This document shows, piece after piece, positions 38,994 through 49,659 of a stretch of DNA of 64,000 nucleotides. The DNA comes from Megascapheus bottae (lineage: Eukaryota > Chordata > Mammalia > Rodentia > Geomyidae), in contig JANJXV010000039.1 of NCBI GenBank assembly GCA_024803745.1, positions 9,392,001 to 9,456,000 of the forward strand. Reading direction: 5' to 3'. The translations under genes and the position numbers were made by a program. The notes beneath the pieces are model-generated. The model did no database searches and was not told the DNA's origin. It worked only from the letters and a program-made list of their open reading frames with translations. Numbering within the stretch: position 1 is the stretch's first letter; the number at the start of each line of letters is the position of its first letter.

Positions 38994-39222
38994 GCCTGTA
39001 ATCCTAACTACTCAGGAGGTTGAGGATCGTGGTTCAAAGCCAGCCTGGGGACTAAAGAGTCCATGAGACTCTTATCTCCAATTAATCACTAGAAAGCTGG
39101 AAGTGGCACTGTGGCTCAAGGGGTAGGGTGGTAGCCTTGAGCAGAAGAGCTCTGGGACAGTGCCCAGGCTCAGAGTTCCAGTCCCAGAACCAACCAAAAA
39201 AAAAGAAAGAAAGAAAGAAAAA
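38994..39222 (+). mobile_element. B1-Geo SINE close to a PEPD acceptor
   Basis: 5' end slightly truncated; tail is A9 followed by a GAAA repeat. It ends about 135 bases before the acceptor at 39356. Confidence 0.7.
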
Positions 39223-39356
39223 CGGTCCCAGGGTCCAGACGTGGGCCAGAAGGACTGTCGTGGGTCCCGTGGAACACAGACCCCCCTGTGGCATCTGCCC
39301 GTCTTGTGGGTGGGCGTGGGGAGCCCTGGCCCACCGCAGCCTCCCTCTGAGCACAG

Positions 39357-39541
39357 GTGTCTGGTGGCCTGACATGCACCGTCTCGCTGACCGCATCCAC
39401 CTGGAGGAGCTCACCCGCATCGGCATCTTGAGTGGCAGCGTGGACGCCATGGTCCAGGTCCACCTGGGAGCCATCTTCATGCCCCACGGGCTCGGCCACT
39501 TCCTGGGCCTTGATGTGCACGACGTGGGCGGCTACCCCGAG
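39357..39541 (+). CDS. PEPD: PEPD coding exon with the metal-binding His, residues about 322-384
   Basis: This exon encodes [18 protein letters not shown] and then [39 protein letters not shown]. The His of GLGHFLG corresponds to human His370, a manganese ligand, and the His of DVHDVGG to His377, a substrate-binding residue. The acceptor is GAGCACAG at 39349-39356 and the donor GTCAGT from 39542. It is 185 bases long. Sequence agreement with the human protein as I remember it is very high, with no insertions or deletions. Confidence 0.96.
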
Positions 39542-41869
39542 GTCAGTGCGGGCATGTCTGCAGAGCGGGGTGGGGGGTCCTGGGGAGTACTGGGGACAGG
39601 TACGGGGTACAGCGCAGCAAGCCGAAGCCAGCATTAAGTGATGGAGCTGCTCTGTGTTCCTCAGCCAGTCACGCAGGCCCCGCAGCACAGCGTTCCTCGG
39701 GCCGTGGTGCCGTGGGCACGTGCTCCAGGCAGCACCTGCTGCCAGCTTATGCCAACTTTTCTTAAGAGCCCCAGTTACAGCTCCCCTCCCCTCTTACCAG
39801 CAGCCCTCAGGACCACCCAGAGGGGCCTCAGGACCCCCTCCCCGGTCCTGCCGGGCAGGGAGCTACAGCCCCTCCAGGTCCTGTGGCGCGGGAGGGGGCA
39901 GAGCCATCTTCACCGTGTGGCCTGGTGCCACCATGCAGGGGGCTGATGGTGCAATCAGCGCACACCCTGGGACCCACCAGCCCGCTAGCCAAGATTAGGC
40001 TTGGCCTCCTGGCTTCGGGGTATTTTGAAAGCATGAAGAATGATTTTTTTTTGGGGGGGGGGGTGGTTGGGAGGGCATTGCTCAAGAGAAACATTATTAT
40101 TCAATTATTTTCTTCCTCAAGTGTAAACAGTTAAATTTGAAGAAACAAAATCAGTTTTAATTTCCTAATTTCTACCCCTCACCCATGCCATTGTGCAGGG
40201 GAGCCAAGAGGCCTCCAGACATTGTTAGCTGACGTTCGGGATTCATTAGTCGCCAAAGCACTATTTTTTTTTTTTCCACCAAAGAAAATTGGCAGCAAAC
40301 TGTTTTCATCTTTTCCAGTAAGCAGCTCTTTGTGCTCAGTCTATTCTTCTGACAGATAAACACTGGGGGAAGAAAATATGACTTTTCCTATAAAAGTCAT
40401 TTGTTTTACTTCAGGCCTCCAGATACATCTGGGTCTCCTCCACTCGCAGCCCAGGAAAAGTAGAGGCATCATAGAGCTCTCTGCCCAGGCAGAGGCAGGC
40501 GTGGGCACCCCCAGGAAGGCTGGCATTCCTGGGCCTGTACCTCACTTGGCCCAGTCTTTCTCCATTGGCTGGAGAGGGGGGTGGGGGTCCAGGAAGCCTG
40601 ATTCCCTGTGGAGGAGAAAAGACGCCATCTTGGCAAGCTCCTGGCTGACAGCCAAGGGTGGAGATCCTGGGGTGCCACATCAAGGTGGTGGGGCAGGGAG
40701 AGTCTGGAACAGAGCCCCAGGCGCTACCTGAGGACAGGAAGCATCCGCCCTTGACTCGAGCACCTCTCACCAGGTACTGGTCACCTCCTTACCAGACAGG
40801 CGCCCCTGTGCGCTGAGCAGCTCGAAGCCCCAGCTCCAGCTCAGCAGCCCACAGGCACCTGCCCAGGGTAACCTGTAAGGGTCCCCTCACTGTCCCCTGC
40901 CTGTTCACCCCAGGTCCCAGCCGCTGTCCCCGCCTGGTGGAGGCTTGGCCCCAGCCTTCCCTCAGCGGCTAAGCTGCTTCTGTTACCTTACATGAACCAC
41001 TAATTGAAGTCTGATGTTCTTGGCCCCCAAACAGTCAGAAGTGACAGCCCTGTCTCCCCGCAGCTGGGTTTCCTGGGGAGCTGCAAGTGAGGCAGAGCAA
41101 GCTCAGATCCTCCCCAGAAAGCTTGCTGGCTTCCCACGCCCATAGAGGCCCTGGCTGGAGGCTGGAAGGAGGGCGCACAGACACTGCAGTTCTCCTCGGG
41201 GCCAGCCCGACGCATGCACCTGAGCCACCCTGCCAGGCTGTGCCCACGCCGGGACTGTGCCTGTGGGGCTGGCGCGCTGGCTCCTCTTCCTGGAGGCTCA
41301 CGTGGAAAAGTTGGGGTGGTCGGGGTGGGGCGGGGAGCGGCACTGGCACTTCTGGGCCCAGTTTCCACCGCTGAAAGGGAAGATGCGCTTGGGAGGCCCG
41401 CCGCTTCTTAAGAGCTTTTTTGGCTTGCCTTATTTGGCTGCCGCCATTCCTCTAGCTGGAGAGGGGCCTCGGCGAGGGCAGCTGGTTGCCCCGCTGGCCC
41501 ACGGGCCCACCTGGGCAGCTTGTCCTTGTGCACTGGACCTCCTGGGGCCCTTGAAGGTGCCCAGAAATAACCAGCAACTCCAAATTCAGAGATTTGTGCA
41601 AGCAGTAGGGCTTTCCAGGACCTATGGACTGAGAGAGGCAGCCTACATGTGTATTCCCAGCCACTTAGGAGGCAGAGAACAGGAGGATCGCAGTTCAAGA
41701 CCAGGCTGGGCAAAAAGTTAGTGAGCCCCCCCCATCTTGATGACTAATGTAGATGTGCTTACAGTCCCATGTACACACTGTAGGTAGGAAGATGGCAGTC
41801 CAAGGCTAGCTGTGGGCTGGACATGTGGCTCAAGTCAGGACAGCTGTAAAGCTGCACTCAAATCCACAG
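39542..41869 (+). other. PEPD: PEPD intron between exons d and e
   Basis: A 2.3 kb intron. It contains an AT-rich single-copy patch at about 40080-40390, GC-rich DNA at 41000-41560 and a composite SINE at 41643-41868 that reaches the acceptor. The last 30 bases before the exon are poor in pyrimidine runs. Confidence 0.85.
41643..41868 (+). mobile_element. Composite SINE reaching a PEPD splice acceptor
   Basis: First B1-like unit (CCACTTAGGAGGCAGAGAAC, GCAGTTCAAGACCAGGCTGG), second reduced unit (GGAAGATGGCAGTCCAAGGC), then an ID-like A box (GGGCTGGACATGTGGCTCAA) and a degenerate B box CACTCAAATCC that ends at the acceptor. The order matches 43862-44190. Confidence 0.55.
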
Positions 41870-42061
41870 GGCGTGGAGCGCATCGATGAGCCAGGCCTGC
41901 GGAGCCTGCGCACTGCGCGGCACCTGCAGCCGGGCATGGTGCTTACCGTGGAGCCGGGCATCTATTTCATCGACCACCTTCTGGACCAGGCCCTTGCAGA
42001 CCCCGCCCAAGCCTGCTTCTTCAACCAGGAGGTCCTGCAGCACTTTCGCTCTTTTGGCGGG
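41870..42061 (+). CDS. PEPD: PEPD coding exon with metal-binding Glu412, residues about 385-448
   Basis: This exon encodes [19 protein letters not shown], then [17 protein letters not shown] and on to HFRSFGG. The Glu of VEPGIY corresponds to human Glu412, a manganese ligand; an Arg in LRSLRTAR corresponds to Arg398, which contacts substrate. It is 192 bases long, starts and ends on codon boundaries, and has a GTGAGT donor from 42062. The acceptor is ATCCACAG with a very weak pyrimidine tract that lies in SINE-like sequence, unlike the other PEPD acceptors in this window. Confidence 0.96.
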
Positions 42062-42257
42062 GTGAGTGTTCATGCGCCCCATGTTCTTACACCCACAGTG
42101 TCCACAACCCGCCTAGCAGAGGCGTGTCCTGGCGTGTCCCTTCACGGGTGCAGTCACCCGCAATAGGGCGTGACATCCTTCCAATTCCCTGGCCACCTCA
42201 CAAGGTCCTGGGGAGGGTGGGGGAGATGCGTCATGTGTGCCTGTCCCTCTGGGCCAG
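42062..42257 (+). other. PEPD: PEPD last intron
   Basis: A short intron of 196 bases with GTGAGT donor and GGGCCAG acceptor. It contains no repeat. Confidence 0.9.
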
Positions 42258-42395
42258 GTCCGCATTGAGGAGGACGTCGCCGTGACTAATGCCGGCGTGG
42301 AGCTGCTCACCTGCGTGCCCCGCACCGTGGAGGAAATTGAAGCATGCATGGCGGGCTCCGACAAGGCCTTGACGCCCTTCTCCAGCCCCAAGTAG
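42258..42395 (+). CDS. PEPD: PEPD terminal coding exon, last 45 residues and stop
   Basis: This exon encodes [17 protein letters not shown] and ends in [10 protein letters not shown] followed by TAG (42393-42395). The second Glu of RIEEDV corresponds to human Glu452, the fifth manganese ligand, so the metal site is complete across the exons seen here. The carboxy-terminal length equals the human protein exactly. The six exons add to 811 coding bases: one base of a split codon, 269 codons and the stop. Confidence 0.96.
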   Translation, partial: VRIEEDVAVTNAGVELLTCVPRTVEEIEACMAGSDKALTPFSSPK

Positions 42396-42722
42396 AAGGA
42401 GACTGAGGCCAAGCCTAGCCTTTCAGCCTCTCTGCCTCTCTCCCTCTGGGCAGCCTGCTGGTTGGCCCTGCGTAGGGGAAGACATGGCGCTCAGAAATCA
42501 CATCTTGGCATCATCACGTGATCCTGCCCAATCCTGCTGCTCCTTCTTTGCCTAAATGACAGCCACTTTGAAAGCCAATGGAAATTAATCCTGTTTAGTA
42601 CAATTAAACTTCAGCTTGCTGCCACTTGTATTTCTTTTCTCCAGGAAGATACATTCCCAGTGTTTTCTCTCAGAAACCAATGCACAGAAATGAATTTTCA
42701 ATAAAGTTTTTCAAACACAGAA
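42396..42722 (+). other. PEPD: PEPD 3'UTR
   Basis: About 330 bases follow the stop up to the expected cleavage point. The sequence becomes AT-rich from 42560 and carries no SINE. Confidence 0.8.
42700..42705 (+). terminator. PEPD: PEPD polyadenylation signal AATAAA
   Basis: AATAAA followed by GTTTTTCAAACACAG; cleavage is expected near 42718-42725. A weaker ATTAAA lies at 42603-42608. Confidence 0.85.
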
Positions 42723-43861
42723 ACAACTCTCTCTGCCTGGGTTTTGCTTCATTCTTTTTGCACATGAGTGTGTTGGACTCACGACCTTGAGATAGCTCAC
42801 AGAAAAAAAAATGGCACTGGGGGTACAGGCCATGGGCCTCTGATTCTGCCTCAGGCTGGCAGGCTCTCAAGTCTGCTTTGAGCTCCACGGACCCTGCTGG
42901 GCTCCCCACACAGGTACTGGGAAAAGCCCCAGACCACTAGCATGTCAGATGCTGCTACCTAAAGCAGCCATATGGCCAAGGGGCGATATGGCTCACCCCT
43001 TCACTGATGGAATTATACTCGCAACTTGTCTTACTGCCTGGTCCCAGCCACAGGTGCGGGTTTGTCCCACTGCCCACCCCCAGAGCTGGCTCAGGAATCC
43101 TGAGCCAAGGTGAAGGATGAGCGGGAAGAAAGGATGTCAGGCATGAGGTCACGATGGGGCAGAAAATCAGCCCAAGTTAGAGTCTTTCTGAGGAGCTACT
43201 ACCCCAAGTTTCTGAGGAGGCCGCAGCTAAAGATCCCCCACCTCAGCCGAAGTTCAGACAGCTTCAAAAAAAAAATGCAGCGGAGGCCTTCCAGAAGCTA
43301 CGCAGTGCCAAAGCCCCCTCTGGAAGAGCCGTCATTCATTCAGTGACTAACTCAACATCTACTCAGTATCAATACGACACCATCCCATCTCTTCACTGAG
43401 ACCGCCCTCCTAAGGGGCCACATCCCCCAGAGGCACACTGGAGGAAGTGGAGTGGCCTCCTACAGACGGCTGGGAGGTAGGAGCCAAACACGGCACATTT
43501 GAAACCAAAGACTCCACGGAAATGATAGCAGGAATGGGGGCAGTTAGCAAGAGGAGCCACATCACAAGAGCGGGTCTTGCCCTGGGCATGCTAGGGAGTG
43601 GAGCATGCTACAGCGTGTTCTAGAGAGCATCCTGCTGTCTGGAAAGACCAAAGGAGAAGCTGGTCACAGAGTCCAGGCACACTTCATCCTGTCCAGAGAC
43701 ACTGGAAGGACTTAACAGTTGCAGTGGAGGACTTGGGCTTTGTGTTCTTCAAGTGCCTGTTAAATGTGTATGAACTCTTCAGGTATCTACAGGCGGTGAA
43801 AGGATTCATTTTAAGGTGCTTTTGTTAAAAAGCACCTTCACAAGGAATCTACAAATTCTCA

Positions 43862-44190
43862 CTGGGTACGGTGGCTCACTCCTGTAGTCTCAGCCACTCA
43901 GGAGCTAGAGATTGGAGTCGAGAGATGAGGATTTGACATCAGTCTGAGCAAATCTCAAGATGCATGCGGGTGAACAAGGCTGGAACAGCGGCAAGTGTCC
44001 GTCATACTGGCTACGCAGGAGGCCACAGGTAATGTTGGCAGCAAAGCTGGCCAGGCAAAAACCTCACAAGTCTCTACCTGAGAAACTAAAAGCAAAAAAG
44101 GACTGTGAGATGTGGCTCCAAGTGGTAGAGTACCTATCCAGCAAGCGCAGTGCCCTGAGTTCAGATTCCAGTACGACAACAAAAAAAATT
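43862..44190 (+). mobile_element. Composite SINE: B1-like, B1-like, ID-like
   Basis: Head ACGGTGGCTCACTCCTGTAG, second unit with ACTGGCTACGCAGGAGGCC, then ID-like GAGATGTGGCTCCAAGTGGT and a B box GAGTTCAGATTCC with an A tail. Confidence 0.6.
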
Positions 44191-44353
44191 CCTAAGTTAT
44201 TGGGATATATTTCACAGCCTTTATGAAAATGCAACAATTGGTTTTCCCAGTTATAAAAATGGCCTTTTCCTCTGAAACACTTCTCAGACACATCAGGGAA
44301 TTCATCTCTAGTCTGACATCTGGCAATGAAGATGGTGAAGACTATGAAATATG

Positions 44354-44547
44354 ATTTTGCCAGTCCTGGGGCTTGAACTCAGGACCTGGGCTTTGTCCCT
44401 GAGCTTCTTTTGCTGAAGGCTAGCACTCTACCACTTGAGTCACAGCACCACTTTCAGCTGTTTCTGTGTATGTAGTACCAAGGAATCAAACCCAGGGTTT
44501 CATGCATGCAAGGCAAGCACTCTACCACTAGGCCATACTCCCAGCCC
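44354..44547 (-). mobile_element. ID-Geo SINE
   Basis: Antisense full copy, tail nearly lost. Confidence 0.75.
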
Positions 44548-44591
44548 ACCTATTTCAAACTTGTCTGTCTCCATCAAAACTGTCCCCACAG

Positions 44592-44826
44592 TCAGGGCCT
44601 CAAACTTATAATCCTAGCTACTCAGGAGGCTGGGATCTGAGGATGGTGGTTTGAAACCAGCCTGGTCAGGAAAGTACGTGAGACTCTTAATCTCCAATGA
44701 ACCACCTAAAACCAGAAGTGAGCTGTGGCTTAAACTGGTACATCTCAAGCCTTGAGCACAAAAAAGCTCAGGGACAGTGCCCAGGCCCTGCATTCAAGGC
44801 CCATGACCAACACAACAATAAAAAAC
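44592..44826 (+). mobile_element. B1-Geo SINE
   Basis: Full copy; marks the left edge of the repeat-poor block assigned to the CEBPG 3'UTR. Confidence 0.7.
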
Positions 44827-45068
44827 AACTGTCTACTGTCAGCAGAGAGCTGCACTGAGATGTTAATTAGGCAGAACCCATGGATCCTTTCTCTGTGGTA
44901 GAGGGCATTTTACTAAGACTGAATCTTTACAGAAAACTACTTCACACCCACTGAAAGGCAAGGCAGGTTTGGAGGAGGTTCGGTGCCCCCCCCCCTTCCA
45001 GGGGAAGGGCTGGGCCCGGACCAGCCAGCACATGGGTCTTCCCACAGCTCTTTGTACTTGTGCTGCTT

Positions 45069-45131
45069 TTTAATGTCTAATATAAAGAAATCCACAGTGA
45101 AATAACCATTGTTCAAAGTGTTTTTTTTATT
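45069..45131 (-). terminator. CEBPG: Candidate distal CEBPG polyadenylation signals
   Basis: Minus-strand AATAAA (45131-45126) and ATTAAA (45074-45069) lie at the left edge of the repeat-poor block, just before SINEs resume at 44826. Confidence 0.35.
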
Positions 45132-47103
45132 TTTAAATTCGTTGAAAGAAATAAAATTATATTTAAAAAAATAGAGTAATCTCACAAACTGAAAACCAGG
45201 AACAAAAAGAACAAGTTAGTTATTTTTTTTTTTTCCTGAGAGGCACATCTGTCTGATGGAATTAACTATCTTGTGAACTTGTTCTTCGCTAACTTATCAA
45301 CAAGCACAGAATCATTTCTCCTATTTCTAAGGCATCAGAAAGCACCAGGAGTGCTAAATTGGGTGTTCGGGTTCAAAGTTCCAGCCCTCCAGTAAGGGGT
45401 TAAGAAAAACCCATTCAATTTCCTTGATGTCCAATTGTATACATTGACTTTTTAAAGAAACTTCAGACTCGCACACTCATGACCCAAATTTCCAACATCT
45501 GTTCCTATTTTAGGAAAATCTTGCTACTACTTAGTGAAAATGTCCCAGATTTCTGGAGCTGGCATCCTGGTAGCTTCAAGGGGCAGGCCAGGGAGAAGGG
45601 CTCTGACCTTAGGCCAGGAGGCCCTGCCAGTGAGCCTCTCCCAGGAGGTTCACACCCACAGCTCTACCTTACACACTACAGCTTCACCCTCAACCTCTGA
45701 GCTGACCACAGAACAGAGCAAAAGTCACCACCCCCCCTCCTGCATTCCCTCAATGTTACACTGACAAATCTACCAGACTAACAACTTTTCTCTAAGATGG
45801 TCAAGAGTCGGCTAACATCCGGGTCCTATGCACTGTTGGTGGCTTGTGCTCACGTGATGTCAACAGGAAAGCTTGAACTGACCTTTCTACAAGCTCCAGT
45901 CCTCGCTCCTGAGCACAGCCTCCTGATGACACCCCACCCCCCACCCCATACACACACTTTCTCCCATGTCCTCATTCTTATGCCTGGTTAATTCCCGAGG
46001 CATCCATTTCAGGAAGGTATTGGGAGGAGGGACACAGAGAGGGATAAGAAATTAAAATGTCCATTAACACCTATTATTGGTGTTTAAAGATTCAAGGAGC
46101 CTAACTGCATTCCAATTAAGCTAATGGTGTAACATCCTTCAGCAGTTAACAGATTCAGGAGGATTCTGTGGGTTCCTCCTGGCTAAATTATTCAAAACAT
46201 CTATCAACCTTTATGTGCAGATCGATAGTCCAGCTGAAGTAAACAAACTGGCGCTGGGTCCTAATTTAATAGAAACAAACAAGGTTTTTTTTGTTTGTTT
46301 TTAAAGCCACAGAGCCCACTGGCTGGTTGTTGGAGAATTAAACATCTTCCTGGGAATTGTCTCAAGGAATACTGTGCTCCTGCCCAAGGAGCTGCAGGAC
46401 ACGATGGGAGGGCAGCAGTCAGCACTCTCCCGCCTAAACAAGGCGCTGGCTCCGCCTCCTCTCTGGTTCCATTACCCAGGTCCTAAGAGGGGACTGGCTA
46501 CGAAATGACCAGGCTCAAGTGAGGGCTGGTGACCCAGGCTCTAGTCACAGAGGATTCATGTCTACTCACCAAATACACAGAAGCCAACAAATAGGAGCTA
46601 GAATTTTGCTTTAAAAAAAAAGGAAAAATGTTAATGAAGACAATCTATAAACTATCAACATTGAAGTAAGGCAGACTCTAGAGATGCCCTTGCATTAATG
46701 ACTGACATCTTCTTTAAGTCAACAAAAATGTCAACATCCTGAGTGTTAGCGATATTTCCTTTCGAAAATAATTTATGGAAAATAAAAGCACCCACGTGGA
46801 TAAACAGAGGCAGGGTATATGGAGTCTAGAAAAAAAGCCCACTAACTAGAAAAACTGTCACAAGGAAACAATATGAAAAGACATAGTTAAGGGAAATAAA
46901 TTAAAGGTTACAACCTTGGTCTTTCAAGTCTTCTTAAGAGTATTCTTTTGGGAGATGGCACAGGGTTAGCCCATTCTTCAAATCATTTGGTTATGACCAA
47001 ATGCCAAAAAGTCCCTTAACTAGGGACATTTGCCTTTTTTTTTTTTTTTGCCTTTGGAAAAAAATGTTTACCAGAAAAATTTTTATTAAAAAAAAAAATT
47101 GCA

Positions 47104-47335
47104 GCCCAAAGCCAGACACGGTGGCTCATGCCTGTAATGCTAGCTACTCAGGAGGCTGAGATCTGAGGATTAAGGTTCAAAGTCAGCCCCAGCACGAAAG
47201 TCTGTGAGACTTTCATCTCCAAGTAACCGTGGCTCAAGTGGTAGGGTACTAGCCTTGAGCTGAAGAGCTCAGGGACAACACCCTGGCCAAGTTCAAACCC
47301 CATGACCAACCAAAGAACAAACAAAAACAACAACC
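47104..47335 (+). mobile_element. B1-Geo SINE in the probable CEBPG 3'UTR
   Basis: Antisense to CEBPG. Right monomer shortened at its start. Flanked by GCAGCCCA-like sequence. Confidence 0.7.
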
Positions 47336-47347
47336 TCTGTGGCCCAG

Positions 47348-47574
47348 ATGTTCATGGCTCACAGCTGTAATACTAGCTACTCAGGAGGCTGAGATTTGAA
47401 GATCAAGGTTCAGTCAGCCAGGGCAGGAAAGTCCATGAAATTCTTATCTCCAATTAACCACCAGAAAACCAAAAGTGGTGCTGTGGCTCAAGTGGTAGAG
47501 TGCTAAACTTGAGCAAAGAAGTTCAGGGATAGTGCCCTGAGTTCAAGCCCTAGGACTAGCATGCACACACATAA
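47348..47574 (+). mobile_element. B1-Geo SINE, tandem with the previous one
   Basis: Full copy; short duplications TGTGGCCCA before (47338) and after (47578). Confidence 0.7.
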
Positions 47575-47846
47575 AATTGTGGCCCAAGGCAGTTCTTTTG
47601 CACACAGAAGAAACTACCAGCTGCACTAGTATTCCCAACCCTAATCAGTAGCTTAGGCCACCAAGCTATTTACTAACTTGGCTGTCAAAATGGAATCCAA
47701 AATTTAAAAAAAACAAAACCAAAAAGCTTCACTAGCATCTACAGAAGCTAAAATTTGGGGGGATATATATATATACATATATATATCACAAAATAATGCC
47801 ACCCAGTAACCCAAAGATGTCCCAAAAGCATGATTCTAGAATGTCT

Positions 47847-47852
47847 TTTATT
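47847..47852 (-). terminator. CEBPG: Candidate proximal CEBPG polyadenylation signal
   Basis: AATAAA on the minus strand about 610 bases after the CEBPG stop, followed by AGACATTCTAGAATC. Use is not proven. Confidence 0.4.
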
Positions 47853-48459
47853 TTTTAAGTCTCTCTTCCTAAGTGTTCTGTTTTTACGGTGTGATGTGGC
47901 TCCTTTACATGAGCTACTTCACAGTTCAAAAACTTACTTCAGTCTGGGAAAGAGTACTAATTATATTAAAACAAGGTGTATGCTATACACAAAATTGTGC
48001 CCAATTACAAAGTGATTGGTTTCTATAGCTCTGGGATTATAACAATTTAATAACCAATAGATTAACACAGATGGCAATTTCACTTAACCCGATTGATGGT
48101 TTCTGTTAAAACCAAGAACTACCTGCATGATCTGTCAATTTTCCACTTCTATCAAACTAAAAAAAAAAAAAAAAAAAAAAAAAAAGGCCTATTTCTGACA
48201 AAGTCAGGACTTAAGAACAACAAGGTCCAGGACACGTTTTAAACCATATTAAACTATATACCTTAGCATTCTTTTGACCCCCACATTTTAAAATCGATAC
48301 GTAAATTCCCTGGCTAATCAACTCTTTACTGGTGACCCTAGAAAACAACTTCCAAGGGATGTTTGAATAGAGAAGGCGCAAGATACTGCCTAGCCATTTG
48401 AGGGGTGCACGTGGTCGCCCCTTTAGCCCCCAAGATGTCAAATGTGCGAAGAGTGCGGT

Positions 48460-48912
48460 CTACTGTCCTGTGCTCTCTGAATTCGATGTGGTAGTTTCAG
48501 TGCTAAGGGGTTGCGCGTTGTCTGCAAGGTTGTGTGCATGCTCCAGAAACAAGTCTTTCAGTACACTTAATTCCTTTGTGAGCAGCTTAATTTTGGCTTC
48601 CAAGCGTTCGTTCTCTTCTTTGAGCTGGTTCACCCTCTGCAGGGTGTCCTGCGCTTTCTGCTTGCTCTTCAAGCGGCTCTTTTTCACAGCCATGTTGTTC
48701 CGCTCTCGGCGCTGCCGGTACTCGTCACTATTCCGATCCATGGGGGAACTCTTTTTGCTTTGCTTGCTGGCAGACACAGCCTTGCCCCCTCCCCCTGGGC
48801 CAGCGGGCACCAGCTGAGGGACCTGCTGCAAGCCACTGGCATGGGCCTGGGGATGAATGACGCTGACCCCGTTCACTCCGGCAGCGCTGCTGGACGGCGC
48901 TATCTTGCTCAT
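48460..48912 (-). CDS. CEBPG: CEBPG, CCAAT/enhancer-binding protein gamma (complete, 150 aa)
   Basis: A single uninterrupted coding exon for a bZIP transcription factor of the C/EBP family. Residues 59-90 are the basic DNA-binding region, including DEYRQRRERNNMAVKKSR with the family's Asn and Arg contacts. Residues 91-127 are the leucine zipper, LQRVNQLKEENERLEAKIK and onward. The protein lacks the long activation domains of C/EBP alpha, beta or epsilon; the family member acts mainly as a dimer partner, with other C/EBPs and with ATF4 in amino-acid and redox stress. A Gly/Pro-rich linker PAGPGGGGK lies at 37-44. Length equals human. The bZIP appears identical to human; differences cluster at residues 5-16 and in the last 20 residues. 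The ATG has C at -3 and A at +4, a weak context. Confidence 0.97.
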   Translation of the reverse strand: MSKIAPSSSAAGVNGVSVIHPQAHASGLQQVPQLVPAGPGGGGKAVSASKQSKKSSPMDRNSDEYRQRRERNNMAVKKSRLKSKQKAQDTLQRVNQLKEENERLEAKIKLLTKELSVLKDLFLEHAHNLADNAQPLSTETTTSNSESTGQ

Positions 48913-49010
48913 TTGGACACTCCCTTGCCAACGCGGGGGGACAGGTAGAACTGAGCCCAGGCGATCAATGGGGCTGCCACGCTAAACGGCCCCCAAGTCT
49001 CCAGGTGTAT
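48913..49010 (-). other. CEBPG: CEBPG 5'UTR part of the coding exon, with splice acceptor
   Basis: Read on the minus strand, a run TTTCTTTTTTAACTAG ends at 49011, giving a good acceptor; the exon begins ATACACCTGG at 49010. The 98 bases to the start codon contain no upstream ATG. Family knowledge: CEBPG has a non-coding first exon and an intron-free coding region, which fits. Confidence 0.8.
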
Positions 49011-49659
49011 CTAGTTAAAAAAGAAATGGCATTAACATACTTGCAATGGCAGGCTCGAATGAGATTTAACTTGCATGGCCCCCACGCGGCGGCCCACTGT
49101 TCACTGACGATGCTGAGACAAGCCTAGAGCCAAGGCTTCACTTCACAAGTCTGCCGCTCTCCAGTGAAAGGTAAGCTGGTTCAGAGGCGCCCTCAGGAGG
49201 GGCCCAGCCCACCTGAACCCCCAAGGGCCCTGCCCATCCATGATCGATGGTTATCAAGACAGGAAAAACAAAAGAAGACACTAATGAAGGTAGACAATCT
49301 GCCAGGGAGACATTGAGGTGTTTGGTTAATTATAGGCAGAAGACACCTGCAGCCAAAGGGGAAACCATCTTAACTGCAGGTCGAGTCAAACCACTCCACG
49401 GGATGCAGTGACACCCACACTCCCAATTCTGACAGACACTCAAGTCCAGCAGGCTTGACTCTTGGCCAGCAAGCACCCTTTATGGGGTATTTTGAAAAGG
49501 TTTTGGCTTGCTGAGCTTTCTCAAAGTTACCAAGTGAGTTTCTTGGACTGAGGAATTCAGACACCTGGTGAGGAATCTGAAATCACAAAGAAGGGAAGTC
49601 CCAAGTGCGGGGACTCGGGCAGGGCAGCTGGGGTGCTGCTGGTGGGAATGAAAGCATCC

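Larger units (their letters stand above)
30569..39356 (+). other. PEPD: PEPD intron between exons c and d
   Basis: An 8.79 kb intron, the longest one complete in the window. Eleven SINEs are dispersed through it; the last one ends only about 135 bases before the downstream acceptor. The interval 30990-32740 is almost repeat-free after its CA tract and carries no recognisable exon. Confidence 0.85.
42723..45050. other. Intergenic gap between the 3' ends of PEPD and CEBPG
   Basis: The gap holds single-copy DNA (42723-43860) followed by three SINEs (43862-44190, 44354-44547, 44592-44826). The open frames in it have no recognisable product. The left limit of CEBPG is not certain, so the gap could be larger. 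Confidence 0.6.
45050..48459 (-). other. CEBPG: Probable CEBPG 3'UTR (end uncertain)
   Basis: The region after the stop is AT-rich and, except for a SINE pair at 47104-47580, free of dispersed repeats in a window where these occur about every 800 bases. Minus-strand polyadenylation signals occur at 47852-47847 (AATAAA), 47087-47082 (AATAAA), 45131-45126 (AATAAA) and 45074-45069 (ATTAAA). The first would give a 3'UTR near 0.65 kb, the last ones about 3.4 kb. I recall a 3'UTR of a few kb in human, favouring the distal end, but the sequence alone does not decide. A 27-base poly-A (U in the transcript) lies at 48159-48185. Confidence 0.5.

Noticed and set aside
43862..44190. tRNA-like A and B boxes that might suggest tRNA genes here and at other SINEs.
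   Set aside because: The boxes belong to tRNA-derived SINEs with A tails and TSDs. No intact cloverleaf was found.
48398..48817. Plus-strand open frame of 139 codons opposite CEBPG.
   Set aside because: It is the antisense shadow of the CEBPG coding sequence; the minus frame is the conserved one.
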